From assembly GCA_023078685.1 (NCBI GenBank), contig JALGAS010000001.1:3844001-3908000 (forward strand): a stretch of 64,000 nucleotides of DNA. The letters are read 5' to 3'. The notes beneath the pieces are model-generated. The model ran no database searches. It had not been told where the DNA came from and saw nothing but the letters and a program-made list of their open reading frames with translations. A program made the translations under genes and the position numbers. Origin of the DNA: Neopestalotiopsis rosae (taxonomy: Eukaryota > Ascomycota > Sordariomycetes > Amphisphaeriales > Sporocadaceae). Positions within the stretch are counted from its first letter, which is position 1, and each line of letters starts with the position of its first letter. Below are positions 1 through 10,033 of this stretch, in pieces.

Positions 1-1091
1 TTGTTTCCATGGCTTACCATCAGCTCTTGCCATCGAAGACTAGCAGTTTTTGTGTCCCAGATCTTTTCCCCTTCCAGCATGATGCGAAGGCGCAAATCGG
101 TCACGCGATCGGGAGACTGGCAGTGCTTCATGGCCTTTTCAAGCATTGAAAGCTTGATGTCTGCGTAGCTCTTGACTTCAGCTTGTGTGGGATTGCGGCC
201 ATTGGTACTATGGAGGTCTCGAAGTACATCTTGATGCTCTACAAGCTCAATCCACGAGGCAACATCTGATGGGTTATCCTTGACTCGAGCAGTCAGCTTA
301 ATGCCCTTATTCTTAATCGGATCAAGGCTTTCAGCATTGCTGTCGCCCACGGACGAATCGCTGTCATAGGTCTCGTCGCTTGCCGAGTCCTCGTGCTTTT
401 TGCTCATTCCATGAATGGATCTGTACGATGGCTTTTGATCTTCAGCCAAAGAGATATCAGACCCAGACCGACCACGCTTTCGCTTCTTTGAGGGCTGAAG
501 AGGCAGAAAGTCCTCTGCACCGGTGAAAGACGTGGATTGATCCTGTCGAACACGCACTAGACCACCATCACCGCGACCAGACTTGGCCAGGACGCTCTTT
601 CGATCTCGACTGAGCTCCGAGCCACTCTCACGGTAGCCGCGGAGGAAAAAGACCTCGCGATTCCCGTGCGGCTCGGTTCTAAAGAACGCATCGGACCCAA
701 GCAATCTACCTCTTCCAGATCTGCGATATGATGGAATTGAATATCGATCATTGCATCCATAGCGTCTGATGAGAGCATCCCCACGCTTGTCAATGGTGAA
801 AAGCTCATTACTGGTGCCGCGAGGTGGCGCCGAGCGGTGGGTTATATCAGGCCGGACGGCAGGGTTGCTCTTTTCTCTAGAGTGCTCTGGTATCGAGGAA
901 TTCAAAGTGCCGGTAGAAGATGCGTCATTTTGGCGGTGACGAGATCGTCGCTGGGAGCTTTGAGTGGTGGTGGTATCCTCCTCGTGCTGGGTCTTGCTGC
1001 GGCTCTGCTTCTCTTCCGGGGTTGGAGCGCGCTCTGGCTTTCGCTTGAACGACCCAAACTTGGGTACGCTCGATGGTCCCTTGGACGGCAT
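1..1091 (-). CDS. NRDE2-family nuclear RNA regulator, N-terminal part (partial at left edge)
   Basis: The minus strand is open without interruption from an ATG at 1091 to the window edge: 363 codons plus two bases, with no stop and no need for an intron. The first ~70 residues are basic, Ser/Arg/Pro-rich and probably disordered. A conserved block follows, starting near FTIDKRGDALIRRYG and including RYSIPSYRRSGRGRLLG, then an acidic stretch. Next comes GIKLTARVKDNPSDVASWIE, which opens the helical-repeat (HAT/TPR-like) part typical of NRDE-2 proteins. Fungal relatives include fission yeast Nrl1, a nuclear partner of the MTR4-like helicase involved in RNA surveillance, splicing and R-loop control. 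That role is family knowledge, not visible here. Roughly the last two thirds of the protein lie outside the window. It is divergent from the CLC gene across 2 kb. Confidence 0.8.
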   Translation of the reverse strand, partial: MPSKGPSSVPKFGSFKRKPERAPTPEEKQSRSKTQHEEDTTTTQSSQRRSRHRQNDASSTGTLNSSIPEHSREKSNPAVRPDITHRSAPPRGTSNELFTIDKRGDALIRRYGCNDRYSIPSYRRSGRGRLLGSDAFFRTEPHGNREVFFLRGYRESGSELSRDRKSVLAKSGRGDGGLVRVRQDQSTSFTGAEDFLPLQPSKKRKRGRSGSDISLAEDQKPSYRSIHGMSKKHEDSASDETYDSDSSVGDSNAESLDPIKNKGIKLTARVKDNPSDVASWIELVEHQDVLRDLHSTNGRNPTQAEVKSYADIKLSMLEKAMKHCQSPDRVTDLRLRIMLEGEKIWDTKTASLRWQELMVSHGN

Positions 1092-3133
1092 ATTCAGCCA
1101 AGATCCTATGTGTTATCCATCTCAGTGGGTTCGAAAGAACCCTACAGCATCCCGATTATCGTTTGTGATTCAAGCTAGGACAAATACTCAAATGTGAAGC
1201 TTTACCAAATAGTTGAGCACAAGCACCTTTGGTAATGTAGTTTAACCCAGCCCGTGCTGAGGCGGCTGCGGGGCACCTGGCACTGGCCGCAATTCGTTCA
1301 ATCATTTTAGGTGAGTGCCACCGCTGAGAGGACCCCGTAAATCACTGAAGCTTGACCCTACCGCAACCCTTACCTCTATATGCCGTACTTACCTCATTTT
1401 CAAGAATTCTTCTCTACCATAAGAGGTTCGACTGGGACTCAAATGTTTTCCTGCATTGACAGCTCAGTTTGAATTAAGCCTAGAGTGTTAGGTATCCGAG
1501 ATGCTGTGTTTAGTGCATTTAGCACGAGACGGCGATCAAGTGCCTCGAATATAGTGAACCTTGACCAAGCCAAGTGATGAGAGAAGAGAGAAAGTGCAAC
1601 AAGGCACATACATGCATTCCAGTCAGAATACGTATAGTTTGTATACATACCTTGGCCAGATAAATATCATATAAAGTCCAGCTACTATAGCTGTACAGAA
1701 TAGGCAATATCTGTTGGGGTTAATCCGTGCAGCTGCAAACGTTATTTGGGGATGAGCGAGAGGGTTGCAGCTTGCCTCACTATTTTCCTCTTTTTCGCAG
1801 TTAGCTAATGTCTAAACCTGGATCGTTAAAGTTCCGTCAATATCTGAAACATTGACTTAACCCGGTGCCAGTACTCCAAGTATAGATAATGTGAACCAAC
1901 AACATTCACGCTTATACGTCAAAACAATTTCTCGATACGATACGAGAACAGTGCAGGCAGGGCAACTCCAAGAGAGCCAAGCCCGGGTAATATATGCCCA
2001 CCGAGTCAAGCAGCCAGCAATCGTACGTAGTCCAAACCCTCCACTGATGCGCGTGCCGCGTCAGATCCATAAATGCTGTGGTGCTCTCAGGACCAGTGGA
2101 TGATGTAGTTGAGACAGGCTCCAAGTCAGTTGGAGCCACTTTGGGGGGCGCACGAGATATGCAAGTCCTAGCGGTCGCCCGCGTTCGCTGCAGCGCAGGG
2201 GTCGCTAGAGCACGCTAAAGCTGGGATGGTGCTTCGATTTCAGGGTCCATCTTTGACTTTGGGGCCTGGTGACCATGCCAACTTGACCATTGTTGATCAA
2301 TCACATGGGTTCCCTTACCTTGGTGTGCTGAACCTACTTGACCTACATAGATAGATACTACTATCGGGAATACACCAATGCACTTTAGCTTCTTTGCGTG
2401 CTACTGTACTTTCCAAGAAGGCGAAAGAATGACATTCCATTTTTCTTTTTGCTGACCGCCGTGGGGGATGAGGCATAATCAATCCTTCTTTCTTGCATGA
2501 TCATCCATTCATTCCTCTGCCTACTCGCGCGCTCCTTCGTTCCCAAGGTAACTTCTTACCTTTGTTCAGTGGCTATCGGCGCAAGAAACCTCTCTTTCAC
2601 TCGAATCTACTCGGAACAAACAATCTGAATATCTCCCACCTAGTTTAGGTGATCTGTCTGGCAAAATACCTACAGACAATCCACACGCATTACCAGTCAG
2701 GTAAGTAAACACGATCACTATCCCCCAGAGGTAACATGCCAACCTCTCTGCCTGTACCACCTACACTCGTCGAGCCCCACACGCGTATGACAACACTGCT
2801 ATCAGTGACACCTGGACCGTCGCTGTTGGCGGTTCATTCGAGTCTTGCCCGTGACTGACCTGTTGCAGAGAGAAAAAGATTTGCACCAGTGCGCATCGAC
2901 CTGAAGGCCGCCGTTGTGTATGCCACAAATACGAGCTCTTTGATGCTTCCGTGTCGAGGCAAATAGTGCAACATCCACCCAAAGCCGGCCCTCCTCCGAT
3001 CTTCGAGCCAAAAGCGCGCTGCCCAAATTGCCGTCACGAATCGAGCTGCCCAAACACCCCTTTTGGATCCGGTGACGCTGCTTTCTGTCATACAAAGAAA
3101 TAATTGTCCAGGTGGCTGGCATCAAACTTCACC
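1092..3133. other. Intergenic region between divergent NRDE2 and CLC genes
   Basis: About 2 kb of non-coding sequence serving as upstream region for both flanking genes. Short ORFs on both strands have no family resemblance and no splice-supported extension. The stretch before 3134 is GC-rich and probably 5' leader of the CLC gene. I see no RNA gene or repeat in it. Confidence 0.5.
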
Positions 3134-5965
3134 ATGGCCAAGAATTCAGGTGGTGACACGGATGCGGATCCTTATGCCGACATGACGGCATCGCAGCAGT
3201 CTATGGGATCACAGCTCAGCGTGCCTGCATCCCCCACATACCATCGCCGCCGCAGCCACATGCGGTCGAGAAGACAGTCGCTGTCTGAGCAGGCTCCCGA
3301 CGAACGGACCGCTCTCCTCAAACCTTCGCGGTCCCGCATACGCTTACATAGCCCAAATGGATCCGCCACGCCCAAGAGCCCTCGCATATCGAGGCACCAC
3401 AGCTACCATGGCGGAGCAGCGGGCTCGACGAGACATCACAGCAGAGCTGGCTCGTTCAGTCAACGCTTGATGCATGCCCTTGGAGATAGGCAGGAATCAT
3501 CTCTAATCGAGTCCAAAGGCTCCCTCTTTGCAGACGAGAGAGTGTGGTATGACCAGTTTACCTCGACAGATTGGGTCCACGACAGCATTGCAGATGCATA
3601 CAGAGTCAAGGCTTTGCGATCACGCAAGGGTTTCTGGGGCAAAGCCGCCGTACTCTTTGATGGCGCTCAGGGTTGGATCTTGAGTGCCCTGGTTGGCTTT
3701 CTGGTAGCCGTGCTTGCTTATTGTGTAAATGTGGCCGAAACCACCATATTCGACTACAAGGAGGGTTATTGCTCTAGGGCATGGTATCTCAGGGAAAAGG
3801 TACGGAACTCCCATTCACTCGTGGCACCAGTGGGCGCAATTTCAGCCTACGGTATCTGTATGACCATATACTGACAAATTTTGTAGCTGTGCTGTCCACA
3901 CGGCCCCTGTACGGATTGGAAGAATTGGTCCGAAGTGCTCGGTGGCCACCCCTTTGGCGACAAATGGACGGAATTCGGTGTATACCTCGTCGCGGTCGTG
4001 ACGTTTTCGGTATTGGCTTGTTTACTTACCTTGACCACAAAGACAGTCGTCCCTTCGGCTTATCGCATGACCACGCTTGACGAGAACCTGGCAGCAGAAC
4101 AATCGCAGGACATGGAGGACAATGACAACGAAGTTGGTTCTCCGAATGCGAGCCCGCGCGCAAAAACCATGGAGCCAACTGCTCCTCCCATGGTTTACTA
4201 CTCGGCGGCTGGAAGTGGTGTAGCAGAAGTCCGAGTCATACTGAGCGGCTTTGTGTTGCACGGTTTCCTCGGTTTCAAAACACTCGTCATCAAGTCACTA
4301 GGCTTGATGCTCAGTGTGGCATCCGGCTTGAGTCTTGGCAAAGAAGGCCCTTACGTCCATATCGCAACGTGTATCGGCAATATCTGCTGTCGATTGTTTG
4401 CCAAGTATGACAACAACGATGGCAAGAGGCGAGAGGTTCTTTCTGCTGCTGCTGCTGCTGGAGTCGTTGTAGCTTTTGGTGCACCACTTGGCGGTGTCTT
4501 GTTTGGACTGGAAGAGGTTGCATATTTCTTCCCGGCAAAGACTCTTTTCCGAACATTCTTTTGCTGTATCACGGCAGCGCTATCTTTGAAGTTTCTGAAC
4601 CCCTATGGCACGCACAAGATTGTCATGTTTGAGGTTCGCTACAAGGTCGACTGGCAGTATTTCGAACTTGCAAGCTTCATCCTGGTCGGTATCTTGGGCG
4701 GCGCTGCTGGCGCTTTGTTTATCAAGGCTTCGAGGAAGTGGGCTGTCACGTTCCGCAAAATTCCGGTCATAAAGAGATACCCAATGGTCGAGGTTATCTT
4801 GGTTGCCTTGATAACGGCACTCATCGGTTACTGGAATTCACTGACGAAACTACCAGTCGCCAAGCTGCTTTTGAATCTTGCCGCACCATGCGACGATGAT
4901 TCTAGTGACAGCTTGGGGTTATGCCCTGACGAGATTGGCCAGATACCTGGCATTATGCGTCTCTTGCTCGCTGCTTTCCTCATCAAGGGATTCCTCACAA
5001 TCATCACCTTTGGTATCAAAGTGCCAGCAGGTATCTACGTGCCGTCCATGGTTGTTGGTGGTCTGATGGGAAGGATTGTCGGGCACGCAGTCCAGTGGCT
5101 CGTGCTGCGATTTCCAAGCTCAACTCTTTGGGATTCGTGCGCAGCATACGCCTCAGCAACCTGTGTGCAGCCTGGCGTGTACGCTCTCATTGCTGCCGGT
5201 TCGACAATGTGCGGTGTCACGAGATTGTCCGTCACTCTAGCTGTCATTCTATTTGAGCTGACGGGAAGTCTCGACTATGTCCTTCCATTCTCGCTCGCCA
5301 TCCTGGTGGCCAAGTGGACGGCAGACGCCATGGAACCATTGAGTATCTACGATCTCCTCACTGAGATGAACTCGTACCCGTTCCTTAACAACAAACACAA
5401 GCCAATCTTCACGTCCGATCTTGCCGATATCGTTCCTCGCGTACGCCGCGAGCGAGTCATTGACATTACAAACTCCCCCTTGGTGCCTGCCTCGAGCTTG
5501 CGTACCAAGTTGGAATTGTTGCACAGGGCTGGTGAACTTGATGGCGGTCTACCGATTCTGCGGGACGGCATACTTCAGGGACTGATCCCGGCGCCAGACC
5601 TAGAATACGCTCTAGATAATCTGCCAGATGAGCCATCCGCATTGTGCCTGATGGCCCAGGTGCCGTCCATCGACGATGACGAAGACGACGAAAGAGACCC
5701 GTCAGACTTCACACCATATATCGACCCTGCACCGGTATCTCTGGATATTCGATCACCCATGGATCTTGTGTACGAGTGTTTCGTCAAACTTGGTCTTCGA
5801 TATATTTGCGTCTTGAAAGACGGCCGATACGCTGGAATGGTACGTTCCTTACTTGATCACCCTTGCAAGTGGTGTGCCAGTCATACTAATCCCATTTAAT
5901 AGACACACAAGAAACAGTTCGTCAAGTACATGCGCGAACTTGAGGAGAAGGAGCACGGATCATGA
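3134..5965 (+). CDS. CLC-type chloride channel / H+ antiporter (Gef1/CLC-3 class)
   Basis: Three exons: 3134-3799, 3887-5839, 5903-5965, giving 893 aa. Introns start GTACGG and GTACGT, and both are phase 0. I chose the ATG at 3134 (context ACCATGG) over upstream non-ATG codons. Residues 1-170 are a cytosolic Ser/Arg-rich tail. Transmembrane helices begin near residue 176. CLC signature motifs are visible: GSGVAE, GKEGP with the gating glutamate at about residue 375, a second (proton) glutamate at about 432 in the LEEV motif, and VPAGIYVPS. Both glutamates being present points to a 2Cl-/H+ exchanger rather than a pure channel. Two CBS domains lie at roughly 700-770 and 830-885, with an acidic linker DDDEDDERD between them. 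By analogy with yeast Gef1, it probably acts in Golgi, endosome or vacuole membranes in pH and copper/iron homeostasis. Confidence 0.93.
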
Positions 5966-6445
5966 TCATAGAAACTGTAGAACATTTTTGCATTTGAGAC
6001 TGATTTCGCTTCAGTCATCATAACCCGCCATATACATGTTCAGTGGCTACGCCAGCCACTGCGCCCTTGATAGAATTTTTGTATTGCATAGTTTAGCGAG
6101 AGAAGTTTACATTCTTTGATCTGGTTGGCAAATGGGCAAGCATCCCTGGGCGCAGAATCCATCTGCCTTTGCTAGATAGTTGATTTCAGCAGCGTGAGAG
6201 CTCTTGGAGGATTGTTCACGTGGTGGGCATCACAATCTAGCAATAGATCTGCGCCATATGAATAAATATGTAACCCAGCCAAATTGTATGTCAACATTCC
6301 CTCATGTGCTCATGGGAGCGATCGATTCAACCATCCTTGTTGAGAATGGATAGATCGCAGTAACAGTCTATACTCACAACCTCTGGCTCAACCCATTACA
6401 CTTTCGCTACGCATAGTCATTGGACACAAAGAAATGGGATTCTCT
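5966..6445. other. Convergent intergenic region (3' ends of CLC and DUF7719-like genes)
   Basis: 480 bp between the stop codons of two converging genes, presumably both 3' UTRs. It is AT-richer than the coding flanks. Nothing else recognised. Confidence 0.5.
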
Positions 6446-7224
6446 TTATTTGATAGAATAGCCTCCATACCACAAATAACTGCCAGCACAAGCCAAGGAT
6501 AAAGTTGCCGGTAGCAGGTTCATTTCGATAACGCTCCATACCCACAGACATCCGAGCGGTGGAGCTTGCTTCATGACGGCCAGATAGGTATACGTGTTGG
6601 AGATGTATATGAGATAGCAGCCACAGGCAACGCTGGTGACGAAGAAGATACCCTGCCGTAATGGTGTTTGATATTGCTCGGGCAGGCCATTTACCAATTT
6701 CGGAGACGAGGGATGTGGGTGAAGAACGAACATGAGGAAGAAGAATACTGAGAACGTATTGTTGTCTCAGCCGGGTGAATCACCATGGGATTACAGAATA
6801 ACAAAAGATCAATTGCGCTAGGGTTCGGGGTCTTCTTCTTACCAAAGAGGGCCGTGGCTGTTCGAGAAGTGATTTGTACCCACGACAGTTCAACGGCAAA
6901 CTGGTGCTGGACTAGGACGTCCAGGGTGAGGTGCAACATGGACAAGCTAATAGACCAAAGCAGGACATCGAGCACGCGCTCCGCAGTGGACGAGAGCTGT
7001 GCATCGTCGTCGTCATCCTCATCATCGGCGTCCTCTCCGTCTTGTTGGTGTGCCGCCCCGGGCGCGGGTGGCTTCCTGTCGAGCTTCCGCTGCCTCACGT
7101 CGGCTTGCTCAAACAGCTTTCGTTCCTGCGCGAGCTCGAGCAGCGTCTTTTCCGAGGGGCCGGACCGGTCGGGCTGGGAGAGCGGTATTTGGGCGGCCTT
7201 GCGCTCTTTGCGTGTCTGGACCAT
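6446..7224 (-). CDS. Small fungal multi-pass membrane protein (DUF7719-like), function unknown
   Basis: Two exons on the minus strand: 7224-6843 and 6747-6446. The 95-bp intron has a GTAAGA donor and ends CTCAG after a GGCTGAGA branch region; the splice is phase 1. The product is 227 aa. The N-terminus is basic (MVQTRKERKAAQIPL), followed by a charged region with an Asp/Glu run near residues 65-80. About four hydrophobic segments follow, with conserved-looking motifs LVQHQFAVELSW, VLHPHP, and MKQAPPLGCLWVWSVIE near the C-terminus. I recognise the pattern from a widespread family of uncharacterised ascomycete proteins, probably the one labelled DUF7719. The location (ER or other membrane) and function are unknown. 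It is convergent with the CLC gene and divergent from PIG-L. Confidence 0.8.
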
Positions 7225-8627
7225 GGTGGTGTGGCTGCGTAAGGACACACGAGATCGGGATCGTCTTAGCCGTCGGTCGTTGTTTTGGAGGCAAGAATTT
7301 ACCTAGGGGAGCAATGGTTACAGATCCGGAGTAAATAAAGCTTATTGTACAGATTAGATCCGAGCTCCAGCGTCAATTAGGGGACCTTAACCCCCGGTAG
7401 AAGTGGGGTCCAGGGCCCGGGTGTCCATCAGATCATAGGGTAAATTTGATAATTTAGAGTTAAGGGAACGCGGAACACATGTGACCCCTCCAAGCATACA
7501 TCAATGTGCGGAATAGCAGTCGAGCATAGCCTTGAATGCATGTATATTGGAGTAGTTACCTACATAAAAGCAGTTCGGTGCAGTATTTCTCATTACTTCG
7601 CTGGAATCTGTTTTTGTAGCCACAAGCTATTGTATGTCGCGTTGAATATGTCCAGAAATGTCGAACGTGCTATTTGACAGTGGTAGTGCACTTGAATATA
7701 TTCCTCTACTTTGTAGAGATTCAGAGGTAGTTTCTTACCGGACTAATGAGTCCATGAGTAATAACATACATACATACACTATCATGTGTGCTCACATATC
7801 TAGAAGCGATAGGCTCACAGGCGGCTTTACCAGAGACGAATTAGTGCTCCGTCACCAATCCGATTCGAGGCCGAGCACATAAGTGCGGATCGTCAAACTG
7901 TCAAAAAGCCATATCCCCAGATCTGCAGCATGAAAAACAGGGGTGCAAGGTGCTGGCTGCACTTACATATCCCTCATCTCGTTTGGCGAAAGCGCAAGGT
8001 GGCATTTTCGTTTTCTTCCGTCAATCGATCAACAGTCCTTATTAGAGGTCAGTCTCTCGGGGGATGCTTGAGCGATAGAGAGAGAGGTAGAATTCTTTAA
8101 AGAAGCATTCTGTCAGTTTGGACGCGCCTTTTCTGGCGCTGCTTCGTCTTCTTCACCGTCTCTCTCTGCCCGGCCCCATTGTGTACTTTACTGCTAGCTA
8201 GGGTGGGAAAGACATCAGAAGCAGTGACCAGACCGCCCCCCAACATAGTGCATAGTACCAAAGACTACGCGCCGCGTCGCTGTCGTGCATTGCATCCTTC
8301 ACAGTCTCATAACCCCTCCTTCTGCGGCTGCGTGTGCCCCAAAACAGCGCCCACCGCCCGCCTTCCCGCACCTCCATCAGCGGCGCCGACCTACATTGCC
8401 AACCGTATTCTACATACACTTCAAGGCAGGGGAATCCCAAAAAATTTCTATACTCAGAAAATCACAACGCAAAAAGTTGGGAGAAACGCGGCCCGCGTAA
8501 CAGAGTATTCTGCCCCGGGCCCGTACCATCTCCGAGCCGCTCTACAGAAGGCCGCCGACTTACCCACGAATACCGCTCGACTCTGTCCGTCTTTGTGGCT
8601 CCCCCGCCTGTTGCGGCCGACGAAATC
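7225..8627. other. Divergent promoter region upstream of DUF7719-like and PIG-L genes
   Basis: 1.4 kb non-coding. It holds a short ACAT tandem repeat at about 7764-7778. A CT-rich stretch around 8130-8180 is likely core promoter or leader of the PIG-L gene. The open frame running into the PIG-L start (8179-8628) has no conserved content and is probably leader. Confidence 0.45.
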
Positions 8628-9601
8628 ATGCAGTTGTTCGCGCTGAGCAGCCTGGGCGTCCTCATAGTGGTCCTGCCCATACTATACTTCTACACGTGCT
8701 CCGTCGTGCAGAACCAATTCCCAAAGGTGCGCAACAAGCGCATATGTCTGCTCATTGCACACCCCGACGATGAGGCCATGTTCTTTTCTCCGACCGTTCT
8801 GGCGCTCACGAGACCAGAGACGGGCAACCACGTCAAGATCTTGTGTCTGAGCACTGGCAACGCCGACGGGCTCGGCGAAACCAGGAAGAAGGAGCTGGTC
8901 AAGAGCGCCATGTTGCTGGGTGTGCGCCAGGAGGACGACGTCTTTGTCATTGACAGCCCGTACGTTATTATACCCATGGCATTGGTCTTTCGTTTCCTTG
9001 GGTTTGAAAACCACTTATACTGACAATCGTGTTACCTTTGAACAGTGACTTCCCCGACAGCATGACAGCCAATTGGGACTCCCAGAAGATCTCAACTCTG
9101 CTCTCGCGCGCCTTTGCACCATACCTACTGCGTCCGAACTCACCGTCGTCAGCCAACCCGTCCGCCTCCATTGACGTCCTCGTGACCTTTGACGGCCAGG
9201 GTATCTCTTCGCACCCGAACCATATTTCGCTGTACAATGGCGCAAAGGCCTTCCTGGTGGCCCTGACGACGGGCAAGGCCGGCTACTCCTCCCCGGTCGA
9301 CCTGTACACCCTGACCACGGTCAATGTCATGCGGAAATACACCAGCTTCCTCGACATGTTTGTCACCATGCTCAGCGCCCTGCTGTCGGGCGGCGAGGCC
9401 AGAAAAAAGAATGCCAAGGGCAACCCTGGCTTGTTGATCAATATGAGCAGCCTGTTTGGCGGGAGGGAGAGTGCGGCGACGGCGAGGCAGGCCATGACCG
9501 AGGCGCACAAGAGTCAAATGGTGTGGTTCCGCTGGGGCTGGATCAGCTTGAGTCGGTACATGGTCATCAACACGTTGACCCTGGAACAAGCGAAAGCATG
9601 A
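8628..9601 (+). CDS. GPI12: N-acetylglucosaminyl-phosphatidylinositol de-N-acetylase (PIG-L/GPI12)
   Basis: Two exons, 8628-8959 and 9046-9601; the 86-bp intron has a GTACGT donor and CAG acceptor, phase 2. The product is 295 aa. Residues 5-25 form an N-terminal membrane anchor. The catalytic LmbE/PIG-L domain follows, with the hallmark metal-binding AHPDDE motif at residues 44-49, CLSTGNADGLG, and the distal zinc ligand region SSHPNH. The enzyme removes acetate from GlcNAc-PI on the cytosolic face of the ER, the second step of GPI anchor synthesis. GPI anchors hold cell-wall glucanosyltransferases at the membrane, so the gene fits the cell-envelope theme of the window. Length and architecture match the eukaryotic family, so I am confident. 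Confidence 0.94.
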
Positions 9602-10033
9602 CCGATACTTGGATGAATGGAACAATACTAGCAATTGTGACTTGGGGGAAAGACAGAAAGAAAGAAAAAAGAAGGAAAAGAAAATCATAGACTCAAATTG
9701 GGCGATATATAATGAGGAATAATGAGCAAGCATAAAACTTCGAGCTAAGTCAGACATAATATAGTAATGAGTAGAGGCGCGCAAGGCAGTCATATACTGT
9801 CTCGAGCGCAGCGTGGTACATTGGGCACTACGTCACCTATATCGTAAGCTATAGATCTTGGCAAACACTCTTTGCGCTTTAGCTACTTGGTGCAGATGAT
9901 ACAGATGATACCGACTCGAAACGTATCAATGTTGAGAAATTACAAACAATCCACACGGCAGTCATGCGAATCTGCTAAGAAATGAATATACATATGTATA
10001 CAGCGCTAAACAAAGACCGTGCTCGCACAGCGA
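9602..10033. other. Convergent intergenic region (PIG-L and PPR gene 3' ends)
   Basis: 432 bp between two stop codons, with an A-rich run just after the PIG-L stop (about 9650-9690) that fits a 3' UTR. No further feature seen. Confidence 0.5.

Noticed and set aside
1118..1145. GTGGGTTCGAAAGAACCC, resembling a tRNA T arm
   Set aside because: No A box or pairing acceptor stem at the right distance.
8179..8627. Open frame running into the PIG-L start, suggesting a longer N-terminus
   Set aside because: The added sequence is Pro/His-rich without conservation, while the ATG at 8628 directly precedes the expected membrane anchor and AHPDDE domain.
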